A stretch of 64,000 bases of DNA from Aspidiotus rigidus (Eukaryota; Arthropoda; Insecta; Hemiptera; Diaspididae): the NCBI GenBank assembly GCA_035079385.1, contig JAVHKY010000003.1, positions 14,629,001 to 14,693,000 of the forward strand, given 5' to 3'. Positions within the stretch are counted from its first letter, which is position 1; the number at the start of each line of letters is the position of its first letter. Under the pieces are notes generated by a model. It ran no database searches. It saw only the letters and a program-made list of their open reading frames with translations, and had not been told where the DNA came from. Shown here piece after piece: positions 36,251 to 48,704 of this stretch. A program made the position numbers and the translations under genes.

Positions 36251-37882
36251 GGAATCAAGGCATTTCCGAGTCAATTTCCTATGGACCATCAAGCCAATAT
36301 CCAAGCTGATCTCGTTCACTCTGGCCAAGTGCTTTGTAGTCGAAAGCTCCTGTTGAAAAGCGAGCTGACCTAATGGAATACTCGTCAACCGGTGGATATA
36401 ACTATTAAAACCGGCATATTTGTGAGCAACCGGGCAGAAAGATCTGCCGTGGACAGTAATATCGGTCGAGGTATCTTTTCTATATATGGCGAATTCGTGG
36501 GCACCTTCTCTATTAGAGATTGTAAGGTCCAAAAAATTCATAGATGAACCGCCTACTTCTAACGTAAATTTGATGGATGGATATAAACTGTTAAGATACC
36601 TGAGAAACTCCAAAAGGAGATCCCGTTGACCGGTCCACAAACACAACACATCGTCGACGTACCTGTGCCAATAATATATATGACCCAAAAAACCCTGACC
36701 AGAGGAAAAGAGATCAAGCTCAAATTTAGACATGAAAACTTCCGAAATGAGGGAACCCAGAGGAGAGCCAATAGGGATACCTACCTCCTCAGGAAATTCG
36801 AAAAATTTGCCTTCAAATTTACAAAAGTTGGGAGACCAACAAATATTGAGTAAATTAAAAAATTCTGCCAACTCTTCGTGACGGATATTAGATTGGATCA
36901 AAAGGTCTCCCATATGTTGCATGGCAGTAGCTCTAGGGATACTCGGAAATAAGCCGACTACGTCAAAGGAGCATAGGGTTGAATCAGGCGGGAGAATGTC
37001 ATCCTTAAGCTTATTAGCCAAAGAGACCGAATTCTTCACAGAGTAGGATGACTCAAATTCCACTCTAGATTTGAACCAACGGTCCAAAAATTTCGCCAAG
37101 AAGTACGTGGGGGAAGACACAAAAGAAACGACCGGCCGCATCGGGGTGTCCCTCTTATGAACCTTAGGTAGCCCCTACAAGAGGGGCGGCACTGGATTGG
37201 GCTCAAGAAGCATTCTTTTAAGCTTAGGGGTCTTAATAATAAATTCACAATTGTTTATAACACGTCTAACTTCTTTGAAGTGATTTGGAAAATTGAAATC
37301 CGCATTTTCCTTGGCGCCACACTGGTCGAGAACGTCATAGACCTTGGAGACGTAAGAGGACTTATCCATAACGACAATGGCATTCCCTTTATCAGCCTTA
37401 GTAATGGTTAAGCCCTCCTCCCTGACCTTCCTCTTGATCCTCTTAATCACCTCAAAAGCCAGATCATGTATACGAGGGAGGGGGGTATGGCGGACAAGGG
37501 CGGCACACGCTTTCTGAGTACTAACCTCAGGCCCAATTTTTATTTCGAGGTCCGCAACAACATTGGCCAAAGTGTTAGCATTATTAAGAGGGGATAACCC
37601 GAATTTTAACCCCTTCTCCAAAAGATATAACTCGTCACTCTCAAACTCAACATTACTACAATTTATAACCCGCGGTTGAAACTTTTGGATAACGCTGACG
37701 TCAGTACTCACTTCCTGGACAGCGGAGGCATTCAAATTTAGGAGGGAGCTAAGCTCCTTATTTTTCTTACATTTCAATTTAGCATCAAAAGACCGACATT
37801 TAAGGTTAACCGACTTGATAAACAGATCCAACTCACCCGGCGAAAGTAAACCAGAAAGCTTAGAATGGACCAACAAGTTCAA
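36179..37882 (-). pseudogene. PLE-B N-terminal domain and reverse transcriptase
   Basis: A single frame of 568 codons is interrupted by one TAG at 37175-37177. Before the stop come LYLLEKGLKFGLSP and ITKADKGNAIVVMD. After it come LPKVHKRDTPMRPVV, motif A SFDVVGLF, GIPIGSPLGS, motif C YVDD (DNA at 36650-36661), NFLDLTI and IYRKDTSTD. All catalytic aspartates are retained. The frame then runs out at 36179 because of the frameshift before the nuclease. With so few lesions this is the freshest Penelope copy in the window. The RT start is not certain; the first ATG is at 37882. Confidence 0.92.
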
Positions 37883-37892
37883 CCTTGTGGTG

Positions 37893-38810
37893 ATATTCAG
37901 CTATGGTATATAGCTCGAGGGTCAAAATTTTTCCAAGTCCTACTCCTATCATATGTAGCTTGGAGATTGAAATATATATAGCTCTAGAGGAGAAATTCTT
38001 CCAAGTCCCAGATCACTGATGACGTCCTAGTTCATACTGGGTTTATAGTAGGTCTAGGCCTCCTTCAGACTAGCCTTCTACTAGGTCTAGGCTTTCTTGA
38101 ATTCTCAATACCAAAACCAATTTGACTCATAGAACAGGTTCCCTGCGTTCCTCGTTTAACTTCGTTAAGGAAGCCATCCTTTTTTCCAAGTCCCCTTCCT
38201 ATCATGTATAGCTCGGAGGTTGAAATCTTAACAGGGAACCTGTTCTATGGGAGGTTCTTTGAAAATTTTGACCTACGCCGTGCGCCGTCCGGTGAAAAAC
38301 TCGAAAAAATTTTGACTCGCGAGCTCTATATGATAGGAGGGGGACTGAAAATATTTTTACTCCCGAGCCTAATATGATAGGAAGGGGACTTGGAATAATT
38401 TCGACTCTCCAGCTATGTATGATAGGAGACCAAGTCCCCCTCCTATCATATTACAATTTGACTCATAGAACAGGTTCCCTGCGTTCCTCGTTCAACTTCG
38501 TTGAGGAAGCCGTCGTTTTTCCAAGTTTTTAGCCGAACAGCGCAAGGCGCACGGCGATTTTCTCAAAAAGAAACCCATAGAACAGGTTTCCTGTTGAAAT
38601 TGCGACTCGCAACCTGTAATATGATGGGAGAGGACCTATGGTGTTTGAAGCATTGCATATCTGGCTCATTGAAAAGGCTAAGCTAATTGGTGCACCAAGC
38701 ATTGTTGCGTGAAGGGGCTATCCCAATGCGGGTCTTATAATGTATTATTTTTCAGCCCTTAGAACAGGGTTCCTGTGTTCCTCGTTTAGCATCATTAAGG
38801 AAGTCTTTGT
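37893..38810. repeat. Dispersed AGCTATAT repeat, cluster 4 (largest)
   Basis: At least eight units of the CTATCATAT...AGCTCG...AAATTTTTCCAAGTCC kind occur in both orientations. Three copies of the hairpin module (GGTTCCCTGCGTTCCTCG near 38128 and 38474, and a variant near 38765) and the 150-bp block inverted relative to 34605-34760 are also present. A 61-codon frame at 38501 is incidental. Confidence 0.8.
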
Positions 38811-38874
38811 TTTTTTGGGACCGTATCGAAGTCTTCTATCCACTTGATTTTCTATCTTCTTCCAGTATATCGCT

Positions 38875-38991
38875 TGTGTCGCATGTGCAACGCCGCCCGT
38901 TCTCCATGATGGAGTAGGTGCGGGTTACGTATGCATTTAATTTTGTTTCCTCCAACACCGGAATCGTCCCTTTCGGGTATAACTGTAGTGT
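38875..38991 (-). repeat. R1-type LINE 3' block (copy 2, fragment)
   Basis: Matches 57120-57237 in the same orientation at roughly 85-90 percent by eye, sharing ATGGAGTAGGTGCGGGTT and TTTGTTTCCTCCAACACCGG. At 57120 the block lies downstream of an R1-like coding tail, so this is probably its 3' UTR. No coding part is attached here. Confidence 0.7.
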
Positions 38992-40500
38992 TCCTTAAGT
39001 ATATAGCTGACAACAAGCTGCTTTTCACTCTCACCATCCGTTCAATTCCGTTCGCTACTACTCTGATGATGTCAACATTATTTTTTCATATGGATCTTTA
39101 GATATACGTTTCAGGCTTCAAAATTTATTTCAAGTATTTCATGTCTTTACTCTGGCCTCAAGAACTACCCCTGATTCTGTGGAAATATCCCTCCGCACTT
39201 CGAAATAGTGTCCTGTCTTAAACTATACAAACCCGTATGACGAGTAGGCTACCAATGCGAGGCTGTGCCCGAGGCTGTTTTTAAACGTACCACTTCCGGC
39301 ACCAAAGTCATCATCAACGTAAGTAAGCAAACTGAAGAATTACAACAATAAAAGAAGAAAGAATTGTGAGAAAGAAACGAAAAACAAGTAGGACAGGATC
39401 GATGATTCAGCAACAAGCCAGTCGACACTCTCCAGCCATAGTAACTCGTCTTCAAACTTAGGAATGGGAATATATGATGAGTCTAGATGACGTAATTTCC
39501 TCAAATTTCATTTTCTCCTTCATTTAGATTCCGATAGAGGTCGCAGCCAGAACACAATGGTAAATGCCCATAATGAAATGCTGGCGAATTTCAAACTCTT
39601 CAAACGATCTATTCGGTGGAAATTTTTTTTTGACAAGGAGACCAAACGTTTGCCCTGCCTTGATCAGGTGCTTAGTGGGAATAAACTCTCTTTTTTTCAG
39701 CTCGGAGTCAAAAGTTACTTAATGCTCATTGAACCGTGTATAAGAGCACTTTCGATCTTTCTTGTACAGAACGCTTTGTAGACTCCCCATTATCGCGGAG
39801 CGAACATACAAAAATATTGTAACATTACTACTCACAGATATTTTGTGCAGTCGCTGTTTTATATTGTGTAAGAAAGATTTGAATGATCGAACAAAAACCA
39901 TTATAATAAAATTTCCGTATAATTTTCATCTTTTAATTTTACCCATTTCCCCGAGAGAAGGGTGTGGGGTTTTTAGAATAGTCTAGCTGGGATTGTAAAA
40001 ACTGGCCTTGAATTTATACGGCTTAGGAATTTCAGCCAATTCGCAAGTGGATTTCTCCAGATGAGGGAAGATTCGTTTGGTCCTCTCAGAAGAAGAAGAA
40101 GTAGGTAGCTCTCAGTGTTCCTCAAAGATTTCAATACGCGATCTACTTTTCAAAGTCAGACATATTTTGCGATCGACCAAAGTAAAAATCCGTAGCAAGA
40201 CGCAACTCGACGCATGTGTAATTCAGCTTTTGATCTTGTATTTTACAATTTTTTCAAGAGATTGGCGATCAAACAGAAATGCCTTGGCCATCGATCGGTA
40301 GATCGGACTGATCTAGAAAAAGAGGACAGCCAATTTAGATCCTTAGACACAATTTCATTCCAGCCTTTCGATATCAAGAAGTGCGAGGAATTGGAGCCAC
40401 GGTTGGGAGGGACGGACAATGGGTGATATTTTATGGCATGATACGAAGCCTCATTGTGAAAAAGATGACACTAGGAGAATGAGTCAACTTACAAATACCT
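38992..40500. other. No gene seen
   Basis: AT-rich with frames up to 74 codons. Penelope-derived sequence may extend below 40505, but no motif could be read there. Confidence 0.45.
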
Positions 40501-40504
40501 AGGT

Positions 40505-40760
40505 TCCCTGTTTACATCAAAGGGTATCACGGCGGTGTGAAGGTAATATATCTCAGATTTCCCTGTCTTCAACATCGATTTCACGCTAGGGTAATAGAAG
40601 TTGGAGAGTGAAAAAAACTCGTGCAAGGCAGTCTCCGGACCGTACCAGTGGCAAAATATATCGTCGACGTACTAGTGCCAATAAAAGATGTGTCCATTGA
40701 AGGGTGTAAGATTAAGGACATGGCATGACTCTACCTCCTTAGGTTTGATCAATTGTCTTC
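40505..40760 (-). pseudogene. PLE reverse transcriptase relic
   Basis: On the minus strand one frame reads FYWH, stop, YVDDIFCHW and then HEFFSLSNFYYPSVKSML. It corresponds to the YWHRYVDDVLCLW...LEFLRYLNSLYPSIKF part of PLE-B. The arginine before YVDD has become a TAG stop. Only about 250 bases are recognisable. The divergence indicates an older insertion or another lineage. Confidence 0.7.
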
Positions 40761-41178
40761 TTCTTTATGTCCCGATGATACTGTAAGACTAAATTGAACG
40801 CTATCTGCGTTTGTTTTAGTGTTTTCACGTCATCAGAGAGGTATTTTTTTTTCTCGTAAAGTTTCCTCGCTATTTTCGAAATTTATTGTTCAGTCTGATT
40901 ACTGTACAGTGCAGTATAGACTTTGTAACCTGACCTGCTCTTTTGTTTGAAAATGGTTTGACTATTTTTCGTGAGTTCTTCTCTTGCTCTTTGCTCCCTA
41001 GCTCATGTTCGTTGGTTCAATTTTGTTTAATGAATTTATTTAACGACGCTTCGACAACTAATGTTCATTAGTTTTGGAACCTTTAAATATGCGCAAATCT
41101 AAAATAACTCAAGCGTTGACCATACGGGTTAGTTTCCTTCTCCTTCCAATTTATTCTCTTCAAAATTTCCTCCAGTAC

Positions 41179-41467
41179 TTTTTTTTTTTTTTTTTCTATT
41201 TTATTTTATTTATTTATTTATTTAAATTTAAACATTACATTTAGTCATGAGAGTTGGGTGGGTTTTACCATGGTTTTTCCCCACCCCTCTCATGACGAGT
41301 TCGAAATACACTTTATAACTAGACACTTAACTCTACCTATTGAAAGAGGGTATGACTTCTGTTTTTATTTCATTTTACTTATTTTATTATCTTATTTATT
41401 TATTAATTTAATTTAATTTTTTTTTATTCCATTTTATTTTATTTTTATTTTATTTCATTTATTTATT

Positions 41468-41498
<31 letters not shown>

Positions 41499-41911
41499 TT
41501 TTTTTTTTCCTTCCTTCTCTCAGTCTATTTGATTTCTTTTTTGGTTTTTAATATCTTTCTTATATATCCATCCAATTTTTGGTGGCATTCCCCGTTCTGC
41601 AGGCACTGTCCCAATTCTTCTGTAGTTATTTTAGCATCCCCCCTGATACGATCAAAATTTTTGCATTTTATAAAGGTGTGATCCGGATCATCATCAGAAT
41701 TTAAGCATTCCCTGCATTGACTATCATTTATAATATTGAAATTTTGAGGTAAGTTGCAAAATTCCCGTGTCCCGTCAAATACTGTGTTAAAAAATAATTT
41801 GATTTCAATTTCTTGTTTTCCAGTCTTATCCCTATGTCTGGAATCAATTTAGCCGTTCTCCTACCTGTCTTTTCTTTTTCATATTGTTCCTGCCAATTTT
41901 TGATTGTATCT
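41179..41911 (-). mobile_element. R1-like LINE copy 2, 5' truncated
   Basis: An inverted, close copy of the last part of 20700-21435. The minus strand runs from AGATACAAT at 41911 through the C-terminal coding part (stop at 41525-41527), AAAT-type repeats and the GTCATGAGAGGGG block to an A-rich tail. One missing A shifts the frame in the TYLKNFN region. The knuckle reads HTFIKCKNF, without the extra lysine of copy 1. Confidence 0.88.
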
Positions 41912-41984
41912 ACCCCCAGTACTTAGTTCGCTGAAATTAAAGAAGTTTTCCTCCAAAAAAGCTAACTAAGACCTCTTATCTTAC

Positions 41985-42110
41985 TTCCATCAATGGTGGA
42001 CATATCTGTTGAAAACTTTTAGTACTTCTTTGTTGTTTTAGTGCTTCTAACAAATATTGGTGGTCGATTGTATCGAGAGCTTTTCTGTGATCAATTTTTT
42101 GGTTCTTTTA
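41985..42110 (-). pseudogene. LINE reverse transcriptase motif-A scrap
   Basis: The minus strand reads IDHRKALDTIDHQYLLEALK, which fits the (D)F..AFDSVDHxxLLxAL motif A region of RTE/CR1-type reverse transcriptases. Only about 40 residues are recognisable, and the surrounding frames are closed. Confidence 0.55.
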
Positions 42111-42129
42111 TTGATGGTAACTCAATCAG

Positions 42130-44340
42130 CGAGAAAAGCGAGTTTAAAAATTTCATGTTGATATTTTTTATGATCTGTGCACGTTTTCAAGGAATATAAA
42201 CCATCGTCCATGCAGTACCTGGAGAATGTGGGAGTAAAAAAAGAAGAGCACTCGTAAGCAAAGATACGTGGGTTATATATGGATGTATAGATATACTACA
42301 TCTGAAAAATTACAACAGCTTAGTAACAATACAGCGGTTTTCAGGGTCGATAACTGTATTGAAACGTATGTGTTTTTCGAAACGACGCCAGACGAAGTAG
42401 CAATAATGTTGCTAGCCAAATACTACATATAGCTTTCAATAGCTTGGTCGTTGACAGTTCATTTTCTTGAGAAAATTGTCTCTTATGAGATCTTGCGATA
42501 AAGGTAAACAAATTTAGGGCTTGAAATACTTAGAATATGAGAACTTTCGGTAAAATACGATGTTAAAAAGAAGTCCAGTAAGCGCAATTGCAATTTATTG
42601 GACCTTTCAATTAATAAACACGCTACATTTTTGTGACAGTAGCGTTTTCCATCTCATCGATCATCATTCAACTTTATGTGTAAATATGCTCGACTTCAGT
42701 GGGAACACACGAATAACAGAGATCGGAGATGAATAATATCGTGATCTTCTTTTTACGTTATCATATTCGACAAGGTTAATGGTACATGTGCTTTAACATG
42801 GTACAGACATGTGTGTAGCGATCTGAAAAACCACCATGTGCATTTTTTTTCTTCTTTATTACAATTGTATACAATACAACCTTCATAATTTTAGTGCGGG
42901 CTTGTGTAGAATTCGATTAGGTAGTCGGACACCTTTTAAAACCAGCTGTGAGTTTCATCTAACGTTTATAACATCAGCTCTGAAATATTTTTCTGTTCCA
43001 CTTCCAATCAAGAAAGTTAAGAGGCCACTTCAACGCTCAAACTTTGAGGAAAATACACCATGGTTTGTCATTAGAGGAGCAGGGGTAAATGATCCTACAT
43101 GTGAGGTCATCACATCGAATCATAGAAGAATCAATTTTTGCCAACTAAATTCCTAAGCCACATTTGTCGATATACTACGTTGGTATCGCTCTGGGGCCTG
43201 GTAATTTGGGTAAATTTCGAAACTCGCAGCTCACTTCGTTCACTGCTCGCGGGGTCTCTATTAATTATTTTACGTTCAGTCAGGTGAGCAGAGAGCTCAT
43301 TTTATGGGCGGAATTTCCCGATTTGGATGATCAGTTCCAATTTTTTCAGGTCCACCCTCTCTTAGTGAAATTTCTCCAAGTTTCTTACTTGATATTTACT
43401 TATGGATCTCCTAATGTCGGGGTCGATAGTGCCAGGATAAATCCTGAATGTCGAGCTGTATAAACTCTCGAGTTCTCCTTGATATGATGGAAGTGAGATT
43501 CTATGAAGAAATGTTTTTGCTAAGCTTGCTGAAGACAATGTAGAAAAATAATTTCGTCATTCATTCTATTTTCAAGGTCAAGAATAAAGGTTTCGTAGAC
43601 ATTTCGATTAGTTGAACTTATAAATCCAATCGGCAAACCGGGATGTTTCAACTCGCTTTTCTGTCTTTCAGTAATAAATCTTGTCCTGAGTTCATTTTTT
43701 TCCATCGTAAAAAATGTACGACTCTAAATTCTCTAATGAAACTTTTTCAAATTTGTGAAGATGCGTTTTCACAGATTACTATCTGTAAACCGGAGAAATA
43801 TTATATCAAAAAATTTATCAGAAGAAAAATCTGAAGCGGTTGAGCGTAGAATATCCTGTCATGGAAGAGAAAATGTTGAACGTGTTACCCACCATGAGCC
43901 GCTGTCCCAATGCCATCTCGGAGAATGAGCGAGAATTTTTTTTTGTAAATTTAAATCATTAAGTACCTACTTATTTTATTAATTGTAATGTTCTTCTTGT
44001 TCTAGGTGAGTTTTCATTCAGTGATTGTGAATTGATAATTGATGATGGAGCTCAATTATGGTACAAATATTATAAATTTGAAATGGCTTGGTGAGTTGAA
44101 CACCATTTTTATAACCTATATAGTTCAAGTGAGATAGAAATTATTTTTTCATTTTGACTGTGAGGAAAGGCGAGGCTAAATTGACCCCCTCCATGAATTC
44201 ACGAACGCATTCTCCTATATCTTGAAAAAAAAAAGCTGAAGACTGAAGCTAACATACCTCCTCGAGAGACCCGTAATGTAGCATTTTATATGCTTGCTTC
44301 TTCTTTGAGATTAACTGACGTACTCGCACGTTCACATTTC
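42130..44340. other. No gene seen
   Basis: AT-rich with frames up to 106 codons that match nothing known. A weak AGCTATAT-like unit may lie near 43380-43490. Confidence 0.45.
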
Positions 44341-44985
44341 AATCCCAGTCAAAAAACCATCCTTAAACAGAGACATTTTTTGTGACAGTTTTTCTCAGAA
44401 GGGTCCCGGTCTCAAAAGTTCTAGGAGTGATTCCAGTCAAAAAACGTCTAAAAACTGTGACGGTCTCTCAAAATAGTTTTTCCAAGATTAGTTCTGTCTT
44501 ATGAGTTCAAGGCGTAATTCCAATCAACAAACCGTGACATTTTTTTGGAACAGTATTTCCAAGATTACTAGAGTAGTCCCCAGTCATATCATCTGAAACT
44601 TGTGAAGGTTTCTGATAACGGTTCTTCCAAGAGTGGTTCTATTCTTATAAGTTCTAGGATCAATCCCAGCCAAAAAACATCTGAAAACCCTGACGGTTTT
44701 TCCAAGACTATAGCCCTAGTCTTATAAGTTCAAGGCATAATCCCAGTCAACAAACCGTTTAACATGTTTTCGTGATGGTATTTCCGAGAGTACTAGAGTA
44801 GTCCCCATCTCATAAGTTCTGGGAATAATCCCAGTCAAAAAACCGTCTGAAAACTGTGACGGTTTCTTTTAACGATTTTTCCGAGAGTAGTCCCAGTTTC
44901 ATAAGTCTAGGAGTACCGTCTAAAAACCGTGATATTTTTTCGTGACTGTTTTTCCAAAAGAAGTCCCAGTCATAAGAGCGTATAA
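44341..44985 (+). repeat. Minisatellite, about 105-bp period, six or more units
   Basis: The ordered motifs AATCCCAGTCAAAAAACC, GTGACGGTTT, TTTTTCCAAGA and CTTATAAGTTCTAGG recur in degenerate form across the array (for example 44341, 44435, 44517, 44660, 44740, 44828). Units vary in length, and deletions are common toward the end. Confidence 0.8.
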
Positions 44986-47006
44986 AATGCTAAGAAGGAA
45001 ACTAGTGTAGTGGTTTTGAAAGAGTAATGACGACGGAAAAGGTGATGATAATCAGGCGTATGTTTTATGGATTTCTGACACTTATTCGTCCAAAGCTTAG
45101 CTCTGTATAAATTATATGGCTAAAAAATTCTGGAAATTCCTTCCATCTTTCACATCACCTGTTGATTTGTAAAAAAACTTTCACTTTCAGTTATCATTAG
45201 CTAAAATTTAAAATTGGTTAGACTATAGAAGTCTGAGACACTTTCTAAGAAAAAGTGTTGAGTTTATAAAAAGGACGAAGTGTGGAAGAATTTGTGAAAT
45301 CCAGCGTCGACTGGAGAGCAATTCAGTCATTAGTAGATTGACTACAAAAATTGACGTGGAAAAAAGTTTCTCCCCCCTTTTATCGATATAGTCGTAAAAT
45401 GGAAGTTATTATTGATATTAAGCCGGCTTTTTGGTAATTCGCTAAATAATTCGGTATTTTTTGGAAATATATTTTCAATAATAATTATCATTGGCGCTAT
45501 CTATCAAGATCTATAGTGAACGGGAATTGAAACTCATAGTAATGAACCACGTGCTCGTTCGACCTGATGAATTTTTTATTATCGTGAATGTGATTTGAGG
45601 TCGTAACCAGAACTTTCAAAGAGGAAAGGAATTTAAATTGAAATAATGTTCGAGAGAGCATCGTACGAGCACTTTAATTAAAAGTCGATATTTTAAAAAT
45701 GGGGTTTGGCGTACGCACTTCACTTTTGACGTGTACGAATGAATTATAAATAATCGTTCCCCGCAGACAGGTGCTGTCCCTACACATGTACAGTCAGATG
45801 TAACATCGCAAGGTCAGCCTATAGGCCTATACGGCCTACAGACTAAAACGTATCTCTGTCCTCATTTATAGATATGGCATTTTTCAGGGTTATATTGTAT
45901 TAGTCTGTGTTAGAGTTCGTGATTGTCGAACAATGAAAAAGCCAACGATCTGCTAATTAAAAGAAGAATTTCGTCTCGTACCCCCAACTAAGCCTATTAA
46001 TATGTCTTAACATATTTTGCGTTATTTCCTGATAATTTATTCGTGTTCGATGATGGTTTTCGAGTTGGCGAATTTCGTCAACGAAATCGAGTTTTAGAAT
46101 TTGAGACTCCTTCGGCGACATTGCGTTTACGAACCCCTATGTCTGTCACGTTGTCGTCGGATGAAGTACGAATGAGAGAGTAGGTGATGTCATCGCAGCC
46201 GGATAGGCTTATTATTGTCAGCGGCGGCTTGTTAATTTTGTCTACATCTATTAGATTTACTCTTTTTGTCATACCAATAAATGCAAGTTAATGCATATTA
46301 GGATAGGCCATGTATATTGCTCGAGGGTCACTGACCGCTCGAATGCGCTTTTGCACTCTCGTATGGAAGTCGACTTTGCAGGATTAAAACGATAAAACAA
46401 AGAAAAAATTGGAAGGGAGAATTCCACTACAATATGTTATGATTCTTGCTAGAAATACAGAATGAGCAGGACGCTGCTGGTTCGTTAATGCATCTCTGTT
46501 TACACTCCACAATTTTCGTGTTGACTCCTCTATATATTTCTTTCGTTCCATCTTCAACTCTCGAGAACCAGTTTATCGAACGGTAGTAATTTAATATCCG
46601 TATTTCGAATAGTGGTCGTGCACGCTCTTATAGAGACGACCCAAACATAGGATATTGAAGAAAAAAATATCGACCGACTAACAGGAAATTCGAATTCGAG
46701 CCCCGGTTCGCATTCTTCGATTCCGTATCAACTCAACATAGCCTGCGCTGATTCCGTTGAATTTCGATACCTTTTGCCCGAATGATTCACCAACGTTTGT
46801 AATCGCTTCTCAGTACTCGTCTCTCGAGCTCCCGAGATTTTGTTTTTACTAGGTCGTACAAATTCGTAGCCAAATTACGATAGCCATGAAGGGCCATATC
46901 CTGACGATGTGAATGAAAAGAGGAGTGCTCAGTTCATCGTAATCAAGAATGGGGGTACGAATTCCACCAATGATAAGTGCTTTGCTGGTCGCGTTCTCTT
47001 TACAAG
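44986..47006. other. No gene seen
   Basis: AT-rich. A 64-codon minus-strand frame at 46078-46272 has ordinary protein-like composition but no recognised family. It could be a short exon or chance. Confidence 0.4.
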
Positions 47007-47021
47007 GTCCATTTCACCAGC

Positions 47022-47185
47022 CCCCCCTTTTTGAAATTTTCAATTTTTTTTTTGGCAAAATGAATTGTGCTCGATTTGTGCTGAATTGTGCTGCAAGAAT
47101 TATGTATTGTGCATGTCCCCTTCCGAAGATATACAAAAAAGTCTCAAGGGGGGCTGGTTAAACGATAGCCCCCCCCCCCTTTTAA
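47022..47185 (+). repeat. Foldback repeat unit, isolated left copy
   Basis: A single unit including TGAATTGTGCTGCAAGAATT and GATAGCCCCCCCCC, nearly identical to the terminal minus-strand unit at 49000-49158. Confidence 0.85.
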
Positions 47186-47194
47186 AATTTTCAA

Positions 47195-47890
47195 TTTTTT
47201 TTTGTTAAAACTGGGAACCTGTTTGTTCTATGGGACTTGGAATATTTTTGACTATCAAGCTACTTGTATTGGAGAAAGATTGACTTTCAATCTGGTGAAA
47301 ACTGACCTAACCTAATAAGGTAAGTGGAACTTGACGAAAGTGAACAAGAAATTTAGGGAACCTGTTCTACGGGCAAAATTCGATTATGAACGTATTAAGA
47401 TTGAAATTCAAAAGTGGAGTCCCCTCCTATCATACGAGAGTTTGAAAGTTTAAATTTTTTCAAGTCATCCTACCCTACGCCATATAAATTGATGGCCTGC
47501 ATTTTTGTAGGTCCGACTTACATTACAGAAAAAAAAAAGAAAAAAGAGAGAGAGAAGAAGGAAGAGAAAAATAGAAATTCTTTCCCCAATACCAAATTAT
47601 TTTCAGGTTAGCATTTCTACCAGACAGCGGACAAAAAGTAATAGGTATATACTTTTTTAAAGAAAAATTATAGAACAAAATTCCCTCTTAGAATATACCT
47701 TCAAGTTGTATTCAATAGAATGAGAACATGAAAGAATTCCAGTTTTTTCAAGTTGTAGGAGGGAAAATTGGAAATATTTTGACTTTGGTGATAGTCCCAC
47801 ATTTTCAATTTAATCATCAAAATCTAAATTTATCCCATAGTATAGGTTCCTGCGTGCCTTGCCGAACTTTGTCAGACAAGCCGTCTACGG
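47195..47890. repeat. Dispersed AGCTATAT repeat, clusters 5 and 6
   Basis: Variants include GGGAACCTGTTTGTTCTATG, GACTTGGAATATTTTTGACT and CTCCTATCATACGAGAG. A hairpin module reading GGTTCCTGCGTGCC and GACAAGCCGTC lies near 47846-47886. AT-rich sequence with an A/G-rich tract (47525-47575) separates the clusters. Confidence 0.65.
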
Positions 47891-47949
47891 GAAAATATAT
47901 TCTGTCCTCCTCTCCGCCAAAATGAGGTTCACATTGTGAAATATCAGCA

Positions 47950-48680
47950 AGTTTTTGAATTTTGAATTTTTATCCGGCAACATAAATTGTGCTCGATTTG
48001 TGCTGAATTGTGCCGCGAATTTCACATTTTGTGCTTCCTCCCCTCCTTTAGAATGGGGTTCCGTTTGTAAAGTATTGGCCCCCCTTCTTAGAAATTTGAT
48101 TTTTTTCTTGGGGGGGGGGAGGCAAATTAATTGTGCTCGATTTGTCCTGAATTGTGCTGCAAAAAATATGTTTTGTGCTTGCTGCCTCCTCAACATTCTC
48201 AAAGAAGTCTCTGGGCGCTGCTGAAACGACAACCTCTCCTTTTTCTAATTTTAAATTTGAAATGACCTCTATGAATTGTGCTTCATTTGTGCTTCAAATA
48301 TTATGTTTTGTTCTTCTCCCTACTCAAAATATCCACAAAAGTCTTAAAAGGTGACCTTGTGAAACTGTAGAGAACTCCTTTTTTTGTTCCAAGTTTTGAA
48401 TTATTATCCGGCTAAATGAATTGAGCTCGACTTTTGGTCTACTGCTTTGAAAATTTTTGACGTTTCGTACTTCCAGCCCTTCTCCACAATCGGGATCAAT
48501 CTTACGTACCCCTCCCCCCTTTATTACATGAAGAATCTTTATCTGGCCTAATGAATTGTGCTACATTTGTGCTGAATTGTGCTAAAAATATTAAATTTCG
48601 TTCCCACCCCATTTTAAAGATATCGACAAAAGTCTTGACGTGAAATTGTAAAACTGTAAATACCCTTTGTCTTCTCTTTT
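47950..48680 (+). repeat. Foldback repeat array, plus-oriented units
   Basis: About five diverged units of 130-150 bp, with the AATTGTGCT core near 47985, 48130, 48272, 48420 and 48553. Divergence rises to the right. Confidence 0.8.
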
Positions 48681-48704
48681 TTTCCCCCTTTTTTTTTTAA
48701 TAAT

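Larger units (their letters stand above)
35620..37890 (-). mobile_element. Penelope-like element PLE-B, nearly complete
   Basis: It carries, on the minus strand, an N-terminal domain, full reverse transcriptase, GIY-YIG nuclease and a 3' end with a decayed hammerhead. One in-frame stop and one frameshift are the only breaks seen in about 2.2 kb of coding sequence. It lies inside the dispersed AGCTATAT repeat, whose units resume on both sides. A second fragment of this family lies at 13431-13885. Confidence 0.85.

Noticed and set aside
41840..42000. Joining the R1-like copy and the RT scrap at 41985-42110 into one LINE
   Set aside because: The R1-like homology to copy 1 stops at 41911, and the RT motif A scrap is of another type; they are adjacent by chance or by separate insertion.
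46078..46272. 64-codon minus frame as a gene
   Set aside because: The composition is plausible but there is no homology, no splice sites that could be placed and no neighbours; not enough support.
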